A stretch of DNA of 64,000 nt from Halovivax asiaticus JCM 14624 (lineage in GTDB: Archaea; Halobacteriota; Halobacteria; Halobacteriales; Natrialbaceae): assembly GCF_000337515.1 (NCBI RefSeq), contig NZ_AOIQ01000008.1, positions 144,443 through 208,442 on the forward strand, read 5' to 3'. The position numbers and the translations under genes were made by a program. Positions 46,472 through 53,515 of the stretch are shown here, piece after piece (within the stretch, counting starts at the first letter, position 1; each line of letters starts with the position of its first letter). The notes beneath the pieces were generated by a model. It searched no databases. It saw only the letters and a list, made by a program, of their open reading frames with translations, and was not told the origin of the DNA.

Positions 46472-47650
46472 ATGGAAGGTGATGAACTGGGTGAGTCGGC
46501 GCCGGGGACGCTCGTTCCATACGGTCGGAAACCCTACTACAGGCCCGACCCCCTTCCCCCATCGCGCGATCTCGCACTCGACGGATCGTTCCACGAGATG
46601 CTCGCGGACGCGACGTTCTGGCTCGGTCGACTCGGTGGCATCAGCCAGGAAACCGACTTTCCACCGATTCTCTACACCTCGCTCCTCCGGAAGGAGGCGA
46701 TGGAATCTGCAGAGATCGAGGGTGCAGACGTCGATTTTAACGCCCTCTACAGCCTCGAAACGCAGGAGTTCGACGAGAGTAACGAAACCGGTAGTGAGCA
46801 GCGAACGCCGGTGCGCGAGACGAAAGATACCCGCGAGGTGTTGAATTGCGAGCAGGCTGTCACGGAGGGGATCAGCACGCTCGAAGGCGGTTCGGAACTA
46901 AGCGTCGGATTGCTTCACGACCTCCACGAGACGCTCCTCTCGGGCGTCCCAGCCGAACGAGTCGAGACGGAGACGATCGGTGCGTTCAAAACCGCCCCAA
47001 ATCATCTCGGGGAGTTCCTCCCACCAGTGCCCAGTACCGTCGATGGGCTCGTGGACGCGCTGGTGACGTACTACCGGACCGGCGGCAGGTATCATCCGCT
47101 CGTCGATATCGGCCTGTTTCACTACCAGTTCGAGACGATTCATCCGTACGGCGACGGCAACGGTCGACTCGGCCGAGTACTCATCACGCTGGAGTTGTGC
47201 GATCGGGGTTTCCTCGAACGGCCGAATCTGTACCTGAGCGAGTTCTTCAATCGCAACAAGGCGACGTACGTCGACCGGCTCACCGCGGTCAGAACGGGTG
47301 GCGAGTGGGAGGCGTGGCTCTCGTTCTTCGTCGAAGCGATAGCCACACAGGCCGAGGAGGCCGTCTCGCGGACCCTCGCGCTCGACGCGCTTCGCCAACG
47401 CTACGAGGCCGAATACGGAGACAGCACGTACGCGAAGGACCGACTCGCCCGTTCGCTCTTCGAACGGCCCTACCTGACCACGAAGACGGTCCAGACGATG
47501 TTGGACGTCGAGCAATCGACCGCCTCACGTGCGATTAGCGCCCTCGAAGCCGACGGAGTCCTCGAAGAAGTCACCGGAAAGGCGCGGAACAAGGAATGGC
47601 GTGCGCGGGAACTCTTCGAGATTCTCGAACGCCCGCCGGAAACGTACTGA
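46472..47650 (+). CDS. Fic family protein with C-terminal winged helix
   Basis: 392 residues. Fic enzymes transfer AMP (or another phosphate group) to target hydroxyls. The N-terminal Fic_N region starts APGTLVPYGRKPYYRPDPLPP; the inhibitory helix ESAEIEGADVDF (about 78-88) has the (S/T)xxxE(G/N) motif; the active-site loop is HPYGDGNGRLGR (about 224-235). A winged helix follows (about 315-380, VQTMLDVEQSTASRAISALEADG), indicating DNA binding. ATG 46457 is in frame but overlaps the last operator half-site, so I prefer 46472. No toxin/antitoxin partner is adjacent. Confidence 0.88.
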   Translation: MEGDELGESAPGTLVPYGRKPYYRPDPLPPSRDLALDGSFHEMLADATFWLGRLGGISQETDFPPILYTSLLRKEAMESAEIEGADVDFNALYSLETQEFDESNETGSEQRTPVRETKDTREVLNCEQAVTEGISTLEGGSELSVGLLHDLHETLLSGVPAERVETETIGAFKTAPNHLGEFLPPVPSTVDGLVDALVTYYRTGGRYHPLVDIGLFHYQFETIHPYGDGNGRLGRVLITLELCDRGFLERPNLYLSEFFNRNKATYVDRLTAVRTGGEWEAWLSFFVEAIATQAEEAVSRTLALDALRQRYEAEYGDSTYAKDRLARSLFERPYLTTKTVQTMLDVEQSTASRAISALEADGVLEEVTGKARNKEWRARELFEILERPPETY

Positions 47651-47729
47651 ATCGGTCGTCCATCACGGACAGTCGATCCCTCGCATCGACAACGGCCCGA
47701 ACCAACCCGTGGTCGCGAGCCCACGTGCG

Positions 47730-47957
47730 TCACGCCGACTCGCATCCACCGCCCGACTCATCAGCTGCCGAAAACTCCAGCCTCCCGAGCGCGGCCACAC
47801 AATCCACGCAGATCAGCTTCGCCGAATCCCGGTACTGGTCCGACAGCGTCCCCTGATGGAGCGCTTCGAGCCGGATCCAGTGATCCGCCGTGAGTCACAC
47901 CTCACAGCGCTCACACGCTGGCTCCGGCGTGGGCGCGTCGTAGTCGTAGCGCCCCAT
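47730..47957 (-). pseudogene. Small zinc-finger protein broken by an in-frame TGA
   Basis: From ATG 47957 the frame reads MGRYDYDAPTPEPACERCEV, then TGA at 47895-47897. It continues in frame LTADHWIRLEALHQGTLSDQ, YRDSAKLICVDCVAALGRLE, FSAADESGGGCESA to TGA at 47730-47732. CERC and CVDC form a plausible zinc-ribbon pair split by the stop, and both sides are coding-like. A C-to-T change of CGA (Arg) would produce this TGA. It is convergent with fic. Confidence 0.6.
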
Positions 47958-48342
47958 CACCGGCCCTCCAAATCGACAGTGTCGATGCTTCCCGCCTCAT
48001 CGAGGCTGGAGAACGTGATCGAACAGTGCAGTCGCTGTTTATGCAACCTGCTGGCGAGACGTTTTTTGTCTCGGTGGTGTATTTCGAGTCATGGTGACCA
48101 AGCGCTGGCTTGGAAGCCACGTCTGGGGTGGTGGACTCACCCGGGACATTTCTGAGGCATGTCCTCGCACGAGATGGAGAGCGTGGCTTCCATTCTGACG
48201 GATATCGTTATAGAATATACAACTATTGGACATAGTGAGAAATAGGTGAGAGGAATACAGTTCCGAAAATGAGAGCAAGCGGAGGAGATACCCAGCAAAC
48301 ATTTTCGCGGAGAAGTCACTGTTGGGACTTTTTGGCGATGTT
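47958..48342. other. Non-coding, AT-richer region (385 bp)
   Basis: I see no supported gene. It has lower GC than the flanks, particularly 48180-48300, and short frames without acidic composition. It may be remnant DNA of the putative accessory region. Confidence 0.4.
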
Positions 48343-49269
48343 CTATGACGCTTGCGGATCACCGAATGTGAGGAGGCCGACGCCAAGTGCGATGAGAAGA
48401 CCACCGATGGCAAGGCCCTGTGGCGGCGCTTCTCCAAGGAGAAAAACGGCAATGGGGACGCCGACAACGGCACCGACCGAGCCGAGGAGGCTGAGATAGA
48501 TGGGTCCGCCGTGCTTCTGGAGGAAGAAGAACAGGAGATACATACACGAGAACGTCAGCGTCTGCGCGATGATGAGAAGGACCGGCACAATGTTTTCTGT
48601 CGGCACCACGAGGGAGAATCTCGACACACCTCCCAAAAGAACCCCCGTGATCGCACCGACGACCAAGAGCATGAGCCCGGACGCGGCGAGCATTCCGGGC
48701 GCAAGCTCGTCGGGGGCGGCCCCTTCCGGCCAGCGGAGTGTCCGATAAATATTCCCGACAGCGAGGAGGACTGGTGCAGTGAGCGTTGTGACGATCCAAA
48801 ACGCGTCGGCATCGGGTTCGGAGAGCTTGAGGGCAGCAAGTAAGGCGGCGCCCCCCAGTGCAAACGCAACACCTGCCGCGCGACGAGTCTGGAACTCCTC
48901 CATACCGAGGAGCAGTGCGCCGAGGTACGTGAACAGGGGCGGGAACGCAATTGAGAGCGCGACAAAGCCGGCTCCGACGCGGGGGACTGCAGCGAAGGAC
49001 AGGAGATTCGGCACGGCAACGCTGACGAGGCCAGAAACTACGAAGTACTCGATAGTGCGGGCATTGATCGGGGGGAGCCGATGGCGGACGGCCCCGATCA
49101 CAGCGAGGACAGTCGTGGACCCAACGAGCGACCACGCGAGGAAAGCCAAGGGCTCGAGGCCGACGCCGGCGGCGATCTTCGCGAGATTGGTCGAGAGGCC
49201 GAGGAAAACGCCCGTGGCGAGGAGGAAAGCAAGCGGAATTACCCAGTTCGACTCGGTTGGAGTAGTCAT
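48343..49269 (-). CDS. DMT superfamily (EamA) transporter
   Basis: 308 residues, ten predicted helices in two EamA halves: FLLATGVFLGLSTNLAKIAAG in helix 1 and IIAQTLTFSCMYLLFFFLQKHGG plus LGSVGAVVGVPIAVFLLGE in the second half. Usually exports metabolites or amino acids; substrate unknown. It overlaps the upstream nitroreductase gene by one base, so they form an operon. Third-position GC is lower than in the nuo region. Confidence 0.88.
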   Translation of the reverse strand: MTTPTESNWVIPLAFLLATGVFLGLSTNLAKIAAGVGLEPLAFLAWSLVGSTTVLAVIGAVRHRLPPINARTIEYFVVSGLVSVAVPNLLSFAAVPRVGAGFVALSIAFPPLFTYLGALLLGMEEFQTRRAAGVAFALGGAALLAALKLSEPDADAFWIVTTLTAPVLLAVGNIYRTLRWPEGAAPDELAPGMLAASGLMLLVVGAITGVLLGGVSRFSLVVPTENIVPVLLIIAQTLTFSCMYLLFFFLQKHGGPIYLSLLGSVGAVVGVPIAVFLLGEAPPQGLAIGGLLIALGVGLLTFGDPQAS

Positions 49270-49907
49270 TACTCGTCTCCCTCCTCCGAAACACTATCGA
49301 ACGCTCCCTGGTTGACGATATCATCCAAGGACTTCCTGTCACTCGGCTCTTCACGCTCCTGGAGGTCAGCTGGGAGTGATTTCGCAGGGCCTCGAATGCC
49401 GATTGCGGCCATCGCCTCGATCGTGTAGACCGCAGGAATGGAGAGGGTTGCTGCTGCCCGCTCGTAATCAAAGCCACCAATTCCGTGGACGACCAGCCTG
49501 CGCCTGGCTCCTTCAAGCGCGAGATTTTGCCACGCGGCGCCCGTATCAAACGAGTGCGTTCGTGACGGTTCCCCGTTGTAGTCGACTGTTGTTTTTGAGA
49601 GGATGACGACGAGCACGGCTGCCCGTTTGGCCCACGTTTTGTTTTCTGCCGAGAGAAAATCGAGATAGGCATTCCAGTGGTCGTCCTCTCTGGTCGCGTA
49701 GAGGAACCGCCATGGCTGATTGTTGTACGACGATGGTGCCCATCTTGCCGCCTCGAACAACGGCATGAATTCATCTTCATCTAGTGGCTTGCCAGTCATC
49801 GCTCGTGGCGACCAACGGTTCACGAACAGCGGTGCGATGTCATAATTTGGCGTCCGGTGGTCACGTACATCGGTGTGAATCCACCCTTCTGAATTCCACG
49901 TAGGCAT
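49269..49907 (-). CDS. Nitroreductase family protein
   Basis: 212 residues. FMN-dependent nitroreductase/NAD(P)H oxidoreductase fold: FVNRWSPRAMTGKPLDEDEF, ARWAPSSYNNQPWRFLYATR (FMN-binding), AAWQNLALEGARRRLVVHGIGGFD and a C-terminal AAIGIRG strand. Physiological substrate unknown. I chose the ATG at 49907 (MPTWNSEGW), since the longer frame to 49985 runs into the divergent promoter. First gene of an operon with the DMT transporter; divergent from the regulator at 49991. Confidence 0.88.
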   Translation of the reverse strand: MPTWNSEGWIHTDVRDHRTPNYDIAPLFVNRWSPRAMTGKPLDEDEFMPLFEAARWAPSSYNNQPWRFLYATREDDHWNAYLDFLSAENKTWAKRAAVLVVILSKTTVDYNGEPSRTHSFDTGAAWQNLALEGARRRLVVHGIGGFDYERAAATLSIPAVYTIEAMAAIGIRGPAKSLPADLQEREEPSDRKSLDDIVNQGAFDSVSEEGDE

Positions 49908-49990
49908 GGTGGATAGTAGCTGAGAGGCCGCCCTGTCATCACGCGTGAATAACTTTCTGTCTTTAAGTGACCCGACAGCTAACAATCGAT

Positions 49991-50653
49991 ATGCCCCGCA
50001 TCCAGTTGCAGGTCAACGGTGCCCCAATGGGTGATTGGCTAGCCGACACCTCTACCGAATTCCCCGACGCTGAGTTTAAACTGTTGGCGTCCCGACCAAT
50101 AGATGGCCGCTTGCTCGAAATCGTCGAAGTATCGATCCCGGACGGAGATGCCCTCGTTCACCATCTCGAGAAGTCCTCCGAAGTAGGATCGTTTGAGGTG
50201 ATTCATACCGACGAGGGTATGGTGCTGGTTCAGTTCGTGATTCCCATCTCGGAGACATATGCAGCGTTGAGTGCATCTGGGATCCCGCCACGATATCCGA
50301 CGCTCCTCCACGATGGATGGTACTCCAAGGAGATAACGGCCTCACACGAACGATTGGCGAAGTATACGGAGGAGTTAGACAACACAGATATCCCGTATCA
50401 GATCACGTCGTTAACCCAGTCGCATGATTCGAGCGAGCTGCTCACGGAACGCCAATGGGAATTCATCACTGAAGCATTCGAGCAGGGTTTCTACGATATC
50501 CCTCGGGACTGTACACTTACTGAGCTGGCAGAAGAATTCGATATCAACATCTCGGCAATCAGTCGATTGCGTCACCGGGCTGAAAGCCGGATTATCCAGG
50601 AGTTCGTCGTAGGGGCAACTCCAAAATCAGGCCAGACCAGTGTTCCGGAATGA
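49991..50653 (+). CDS. Bat-type (HTH_10) transcriptional regulator
   Basis: 220 residues. The last 60 form the bacterio-opsin-activator HTH_10 domain: LLTERQWEFITEAFEQGFYD, then CTLTELAEEFDINISAISRLRHRAE, with ISRL replacing the more common V/TSE. The N-terminal part is a beta-rich sensor domain with no cysteines. TATA box ctttaagtg lies 26 bp upstream. It probably controls the divergent nitroreductase-DMT operon, inferred from position only. Confidence 0.85.
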   Translation: MPRIQLQVNGAPMGDWLADTSTEFPDAEFKLLASRPIDGRLLEIVEVSIPDGDALVHHLEKSSEVGSFEVIHTDEGMVLVQFVIPISETYAALSASGIPPRYPTLLHDGWYSKEITASHERLAKYTEELDNTDIPYQITSLTQSHDSSELLTERQWEFITEAFEQGFYDIPRDCTLTELAEEFDINISAISRLRHRAESRIIQEFVVGATPKSGQTSVPE

Positions 50654-50766
50654 ATTTCGGATGGCCTGGTGGCGATTTCAGTTACCGCCCCAGTCCGAAG
50701 TTCGAACAAATGGTGTCAGGCAAATAACAATCAATGCTCAAAGTCGCCGCACCCGATAGTTCACCC

Positions 50767-52206
50767 ATGAATCGCTCCAGTCTACCAGATTCAGCGTTCA
50801 TCGACCCAAGCGGAGCAAATACCGAGGCCGCGCGTGGCTTTGCAGAGGAGGTCCTCGACCAGCTTCTCACACAACTCGAAACCGCCGACGACCGCTCACC
50901 GTTACCTGCAGAGTCGACCACCCTCTCTGCTACGATCTCAGAAGGGCCGCGATCCCCGGACGACCTGCTTGAGGATCTTGAAAAGGCCGTCGAAGGATCG
51001 ATGAATCCCGCCCATCCCGGATACATCGGCCATATGGACACGATGCCGACGACAATCTCCATACTCGGCGATCTCGTCGCGTCGGCGATCAATAACAACA
51101 TGCTGAGCGTGGAGATGTCACCGGTGTTCTCCGAGTTGGAGGTCCAACTGACCGAGCAAATCGCTGCCGAGTTCGGCCTCGGGTCCGACGCTGGCGGCGT
51201 GCTCGCCAGCGGCGGCAGTCTCGCGAACCTCCACGCGCTGACTGTCGCCCGAAACCAGATGTTTGACAGTCACGCGGACGGGCTCACTGAGGAGGACCGT
51301 AAGCCGGTTTTGTTCGCCTCGGAGGTAGCTCACACCTCACTTCAAAAGGCTGCGATGATACTCGGCTTGGGGACGGACGCTGTGGTACCGGTTGAAACAG
51401 ACGAGAGCTCTCGACTGAAACCGATCGCGCTAGAGCGGGCCGTGGAGCGAGCGAAACGGAATGAGCGAGCACCGTTCTGTGTCGTCGCAACGGCCGGTAC
51501 GACGACGACCGGTAACATCGATCCACTGCCAGCGATCCGGGATGTCACCCGTGAGTATGACCTGTGGTTCCACGTCGATGCGGCCTATGGCGGGGCGCTC
51601 GTGTTCTCTGAAGACGAACGGAGCCGACTCGATGGGATCGAGGCCGCTGACTCGGTGACGTTCAACCCGCAAAAGTGGTGTTACGTCGCGAAGACCTGTG
51701 CGATGGCGTTGTTCACCAACGCCGACGTGCTTCACGAGGACTTTCGGATCGGGGCACCGTACATGCGCGGCGACGATGCTATTCCAAATATCGGTGAACT
51801 GAGCGTCCAAGGCACCCGACGGGCAGCAATACTGAAGCTCTGGCTCACCTTCCAACATCTCGGTCGTAACGGGCTCCGCCAACTGATCGACGAGAGCTAC
51901 CGGCTGACAGCCATGATTCGCGAACGCATCGTCGGACACGACGCATTAGAGCTGGCCAGCGAACCGGAGATGAATATCGTTTGCTTCCGGGCGGTGCCCG
52001 AGTGGTGTCCGCCGGAAGGACGGGACGACCTGAACAGCCGACTTCAACAGGCGTTGCTCTCTGAGCACGAAATCTTCGTGTCGTTACCAACCTATCGTGA
52101 CAGTCAGTGGCTGCGAGTCGTCCTCCTGAATCCGTTCACCGGAGAAGACACTATTCAGCGGCTTTTCGGCGGGATTGATACATTCCTAAACGCAGAAGAG
52201 ACATAA
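50767..52206 (+). CDS. PLP-dependent group II decarboxylase (glutamate/diaminobutyrate type)
   Basis: 479 residues. PLP fold-I decarboxylase: NPAHPGYIGHMDTMPT, GVLASGGSLANLHALTVAR, VVATAGTTTTGNIDPLP, WFHVDAAYGGAL and the PLP lysine in VTFNPQKWCYVAKTCAMALF. Substrates in this family are acidic or aromatic amino acids, or L-2,4-diaminobutyrate. The last would give 1,3-diaminopropane for hydroxamate siderophores, but no iron box precedes this gene. I prefer ATG 50767 (MNRSSLPDS), with an aaataac element about 40 bp upstream; ATG 50734 overlaps that element. Confidence 0.85.
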   Translation: MNRSSLPDSAFIDPSGANTEAARGFAEEVLDQLLTQLETADDRSPLPAESTTLSATISEGPRSPDDLLEDLEKAVEGSMNPAHPGYIGHMDTMPTTISILGDLVASAINNNMLSVEMSPVFSELEVQLTEQIAAEFGLGSDAGGVLASGGSLANLHALTVARNQMFDSHADGLTEEDRKPVLFASEVAHTSLQKAAMILGLGTDAVVPVETDESSRLKPIALERAVERAKRNERAPFCVVATAGTTTTGNIDPLPAIRDVTREYDLWFHVDAAYGGALVFSEDERSRLDGIEAADSVTFNPQKWCYVAKTCAMALFTNADVLHEDFRIGAPYMRGDDAIPNIGELSVQGTRRAAILKLWLTFQHLGRNGLRQLIDESYRLTAMIRERIVGHDALELASEPEMNIVCFRAVPEWCPPEGRDDLNSRLQQALLSEHEIFVSLPTYRDSQWLRVVLLNPFTGEDTIQRLFGGIDTFLNAEET

Positions 52207-52421
52207 TATATCTGCCCCAACATCCTGAAGGGGAAATTCTTCCCACAGCCGTCTTTCGAGATTATGAATTACCTGTTGTAGAAGTGACGGCGTTCACCAA
52301 GCACGAAGCGCTCGGGCCGACGACCGACCCAGAAAGCGCGACGCTATGCGCCGCGAGAAGTCGAACGGTGAAACCGTGAAACGCGGGCGGAGCGAGCGGT
52401 GAGGAAGGAGGAGTGCTTTTG

Positions 52422-52503
52422 ATCAACATTTTGCCGAGTGGCGGCGGAACGTGCGCCAGCAACGCTGGCGTCGTTCCGCCAGAACGTAGCGCAAAAGGTT
52501 GAT
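52422..52503. repeat. Long interrupted inverted repeat
   Basis: Nested arms: atcaacattttgc (52422-52434) with gcaaaaggttgat (52491-52503), 12 of 13 paired; ggcggaac (52443-52450) with gttccgcc (52473-52480); and gccagc (52455-52460) with gctggc (52464-52469) around a 3-nt loop. The whole can form one imperfect hairpin of 82 nt. It ends where the tRNA-derived repeat begins. Confidence 0.75.
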
Positions 52504-52520
52504 GCGCGGAGGGGGATTTG
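52502..52520. repeat. Direct-repeat copy of the tRNA-Gly 3' end (putative att site)
   Basis: atgcgcggagggggatttg is identical to 52626-52644, the 3' end of tRNA-Gly. The match extends to 21 of 22 bases with one mismatch. Partial duplication of a tRNA 3' end is the mark left by tyrosine-recombinase integration. No integrase gene is in the window, and only about 105 bp lies between the copies. Confidence 0.65.
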
Positions 52521-52591
52521 GACTACGCGAAGACGGTCCTGCTCACTTCGTTGCGCGGGCTGCGACTTCTCTACTTCAAATCCCTCGGACG

Positions 52592-52627
52592 ATTGCTGCT
52601 GCTCGCGGGTTTGCTCGCAGCAGCAAT
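52592..52627. repeat. Perfect 11-bp inverted repeat next to tRNA-Gly
   Basis: attgctgctgc (52592-52602) and gcagcagcaat (52617-52627) with a 14-nt loop. The right arm includes the last base of the tRNA gene. On the minus strand it could form a hairpin immediately after the tRNA, as a terminator or processing signal. Confidence 0.65.
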
Positions 52628-52697
52628 GCGCGGAGGGGGATTTGAACCCCCGCCATGAGCTTGGAAGGCTCAGGTCCTACCACTAGACCATCCGCGC
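52627..52697 (-). tRNA. tRNA-Gly (anticodon TCC)
   Basis: Cloverleaf read on the minus strand from 52697: acceptor GCGCGGA pairs with TCCGCGC; D arm GTCT/GGAC with loop AGTGGTA; anticodon stem TGAGC/GCTCA with loop CTTCCAA, giving anticodon TCC; T arm GGGGG/CCCCC with TTCAAAT. Discriminator A; CCA is not encoded. No intron. Confidence 0.95.
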
Positions 52698-52780
52698 TCC
52701 ATCCCCCGATTGTTGGTGCTCGGTTAAGAGAGTTCTCTTTTCTCGGAAGGGCAGGGTGGTACTGGCGGGTCGGGGCAGCG

Positions 52781-53449
52781 TTATTGGGCGCCTGCGACCG
52801 TCGCGTAGCAGTTGCCGCTCGAAACCTCCCACTCCAGCAGGTTCAGCTCGCTCGCTTCGAGGTCCCGTTCGAACTCGTCGGGGGCGTAGATGTGGTAGAA
52901 ACGGCCCACAGACTCGCCGCCGGGGAGCGTCCACTCGACCGTCGTGTCGAAGCCGGTCGCATCGGCTTCGGTGGCGTCGTCGAAGCGGTCGTGGGCCGTA
53001 CTCCAGGCGCTGACGAGCGCCCGGCCGTCGGGTGTGAGGACGCGCCCGAGTTCGTCGAGACTGCGGCGGCGATCGGCCTCGGTCGGCAGGTGGTGCAGCG
53101 TGGCAACGTAGACGGCCAGGTCGACCGTGTCGTCGCGGAGGGGAAAGGCCGCGGCGTCGCCCTGGATCAGAGCGAGGGAGACTTCGAAGTCGCGCTCGGC
53201 GGCGCGGTCGCGACCGGTTTCGAGGAGCGCACGGCTCGCGTCGAGGCCGACGACGTGTTCGACGTGGTCGGCTATGACCTCCGCGTGCCGGCAATTGCCA
53301 CAGCCGAGGTCGAGGCCGCGATCGAACGACCGGTCGGCGGTGACCCGGGCGACGAACTCCTCGACCTCGGGCCAGGCGTACTCGCGCGTCGTCGCGAAGT
53401 GACGCCCAATGCGTTCGTACGTGTCGCGGACGTCGCGCCGGCGGGACAT
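52781..53449 (-). CDS. Trm9/ALKBH8-like SAM-dependent methyltransferase
   Basis: 222 residues. The N-terminus DTYERIGRHFATTREYAWPEVEEFV matches the Trm9 family, whose members methylate carboxymethyl-uridine at the tRNA wobble position. Motif I is GLDLGCGNCRHAEVIAD, then VVGLDASRALLE, LIQGDAAAFPL and LAVYVATLHHLPTEADR. The tRNA role is inferred from these N-terminal features; a metabolic substrate is also possible. It lies 66 bp downstream of the pilus membrane gene on the same strand, next to tRNA-Gly(TCC). Confidence 0.82.
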   Translation of the reverse strand: MSRRRDVRDTYERIGRHFATTREYAWPEVEEFVARVTADRSFDRGLDLGCGNCRHAEVIADHVEHVVGLDASRALLETGRDRAAERDFEVSLALIQGDAAAFPLRDDTVDLAVYVATLHHLPTEADRRRSLDELGRVLTPDGRALVSAWSTAHDRFDDATEADATGFDTTVEWTLPGGESVGRFYHIYAPDEFERDLEASELNLLEWEVSSGNCYATVAGAQ

Positions 53450-53515
53450 GTCTCGGGGTGGGGCAGATGGACCAATAACGGATTCGGTCCGCGACGACGC
53501 CCGTTCGGCGCCCGA

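Larger units (their letters stand above)
52207..52626. other. Structured non-coding region beside tRNA-Gly (420 bp)
   Basis: No protein gene. It holds a long inverted repeat (52422-52503), a partial copy of the tRNA-Gly 3' end (52502-52520) and an 11-bp inverted repeat touching the tRNA (52592-52627). These are listed separately. The first 200 bp show nothing I recognise. Confidence 0.5.

Noticed and set aside
46472..52206. Complete integrative element bounded by att sites
   Set aside because: No integrase, replication gene or second distal att copy is visible; only one partial tRNA duplication was found.
52502..52590. Possible second tRNA gene between the tRNA-like repeat and tRNA-Gly
   Set aside because: Only the 3' acceptor/T-arm part matches; no D arm or anticodon arm can be folded.
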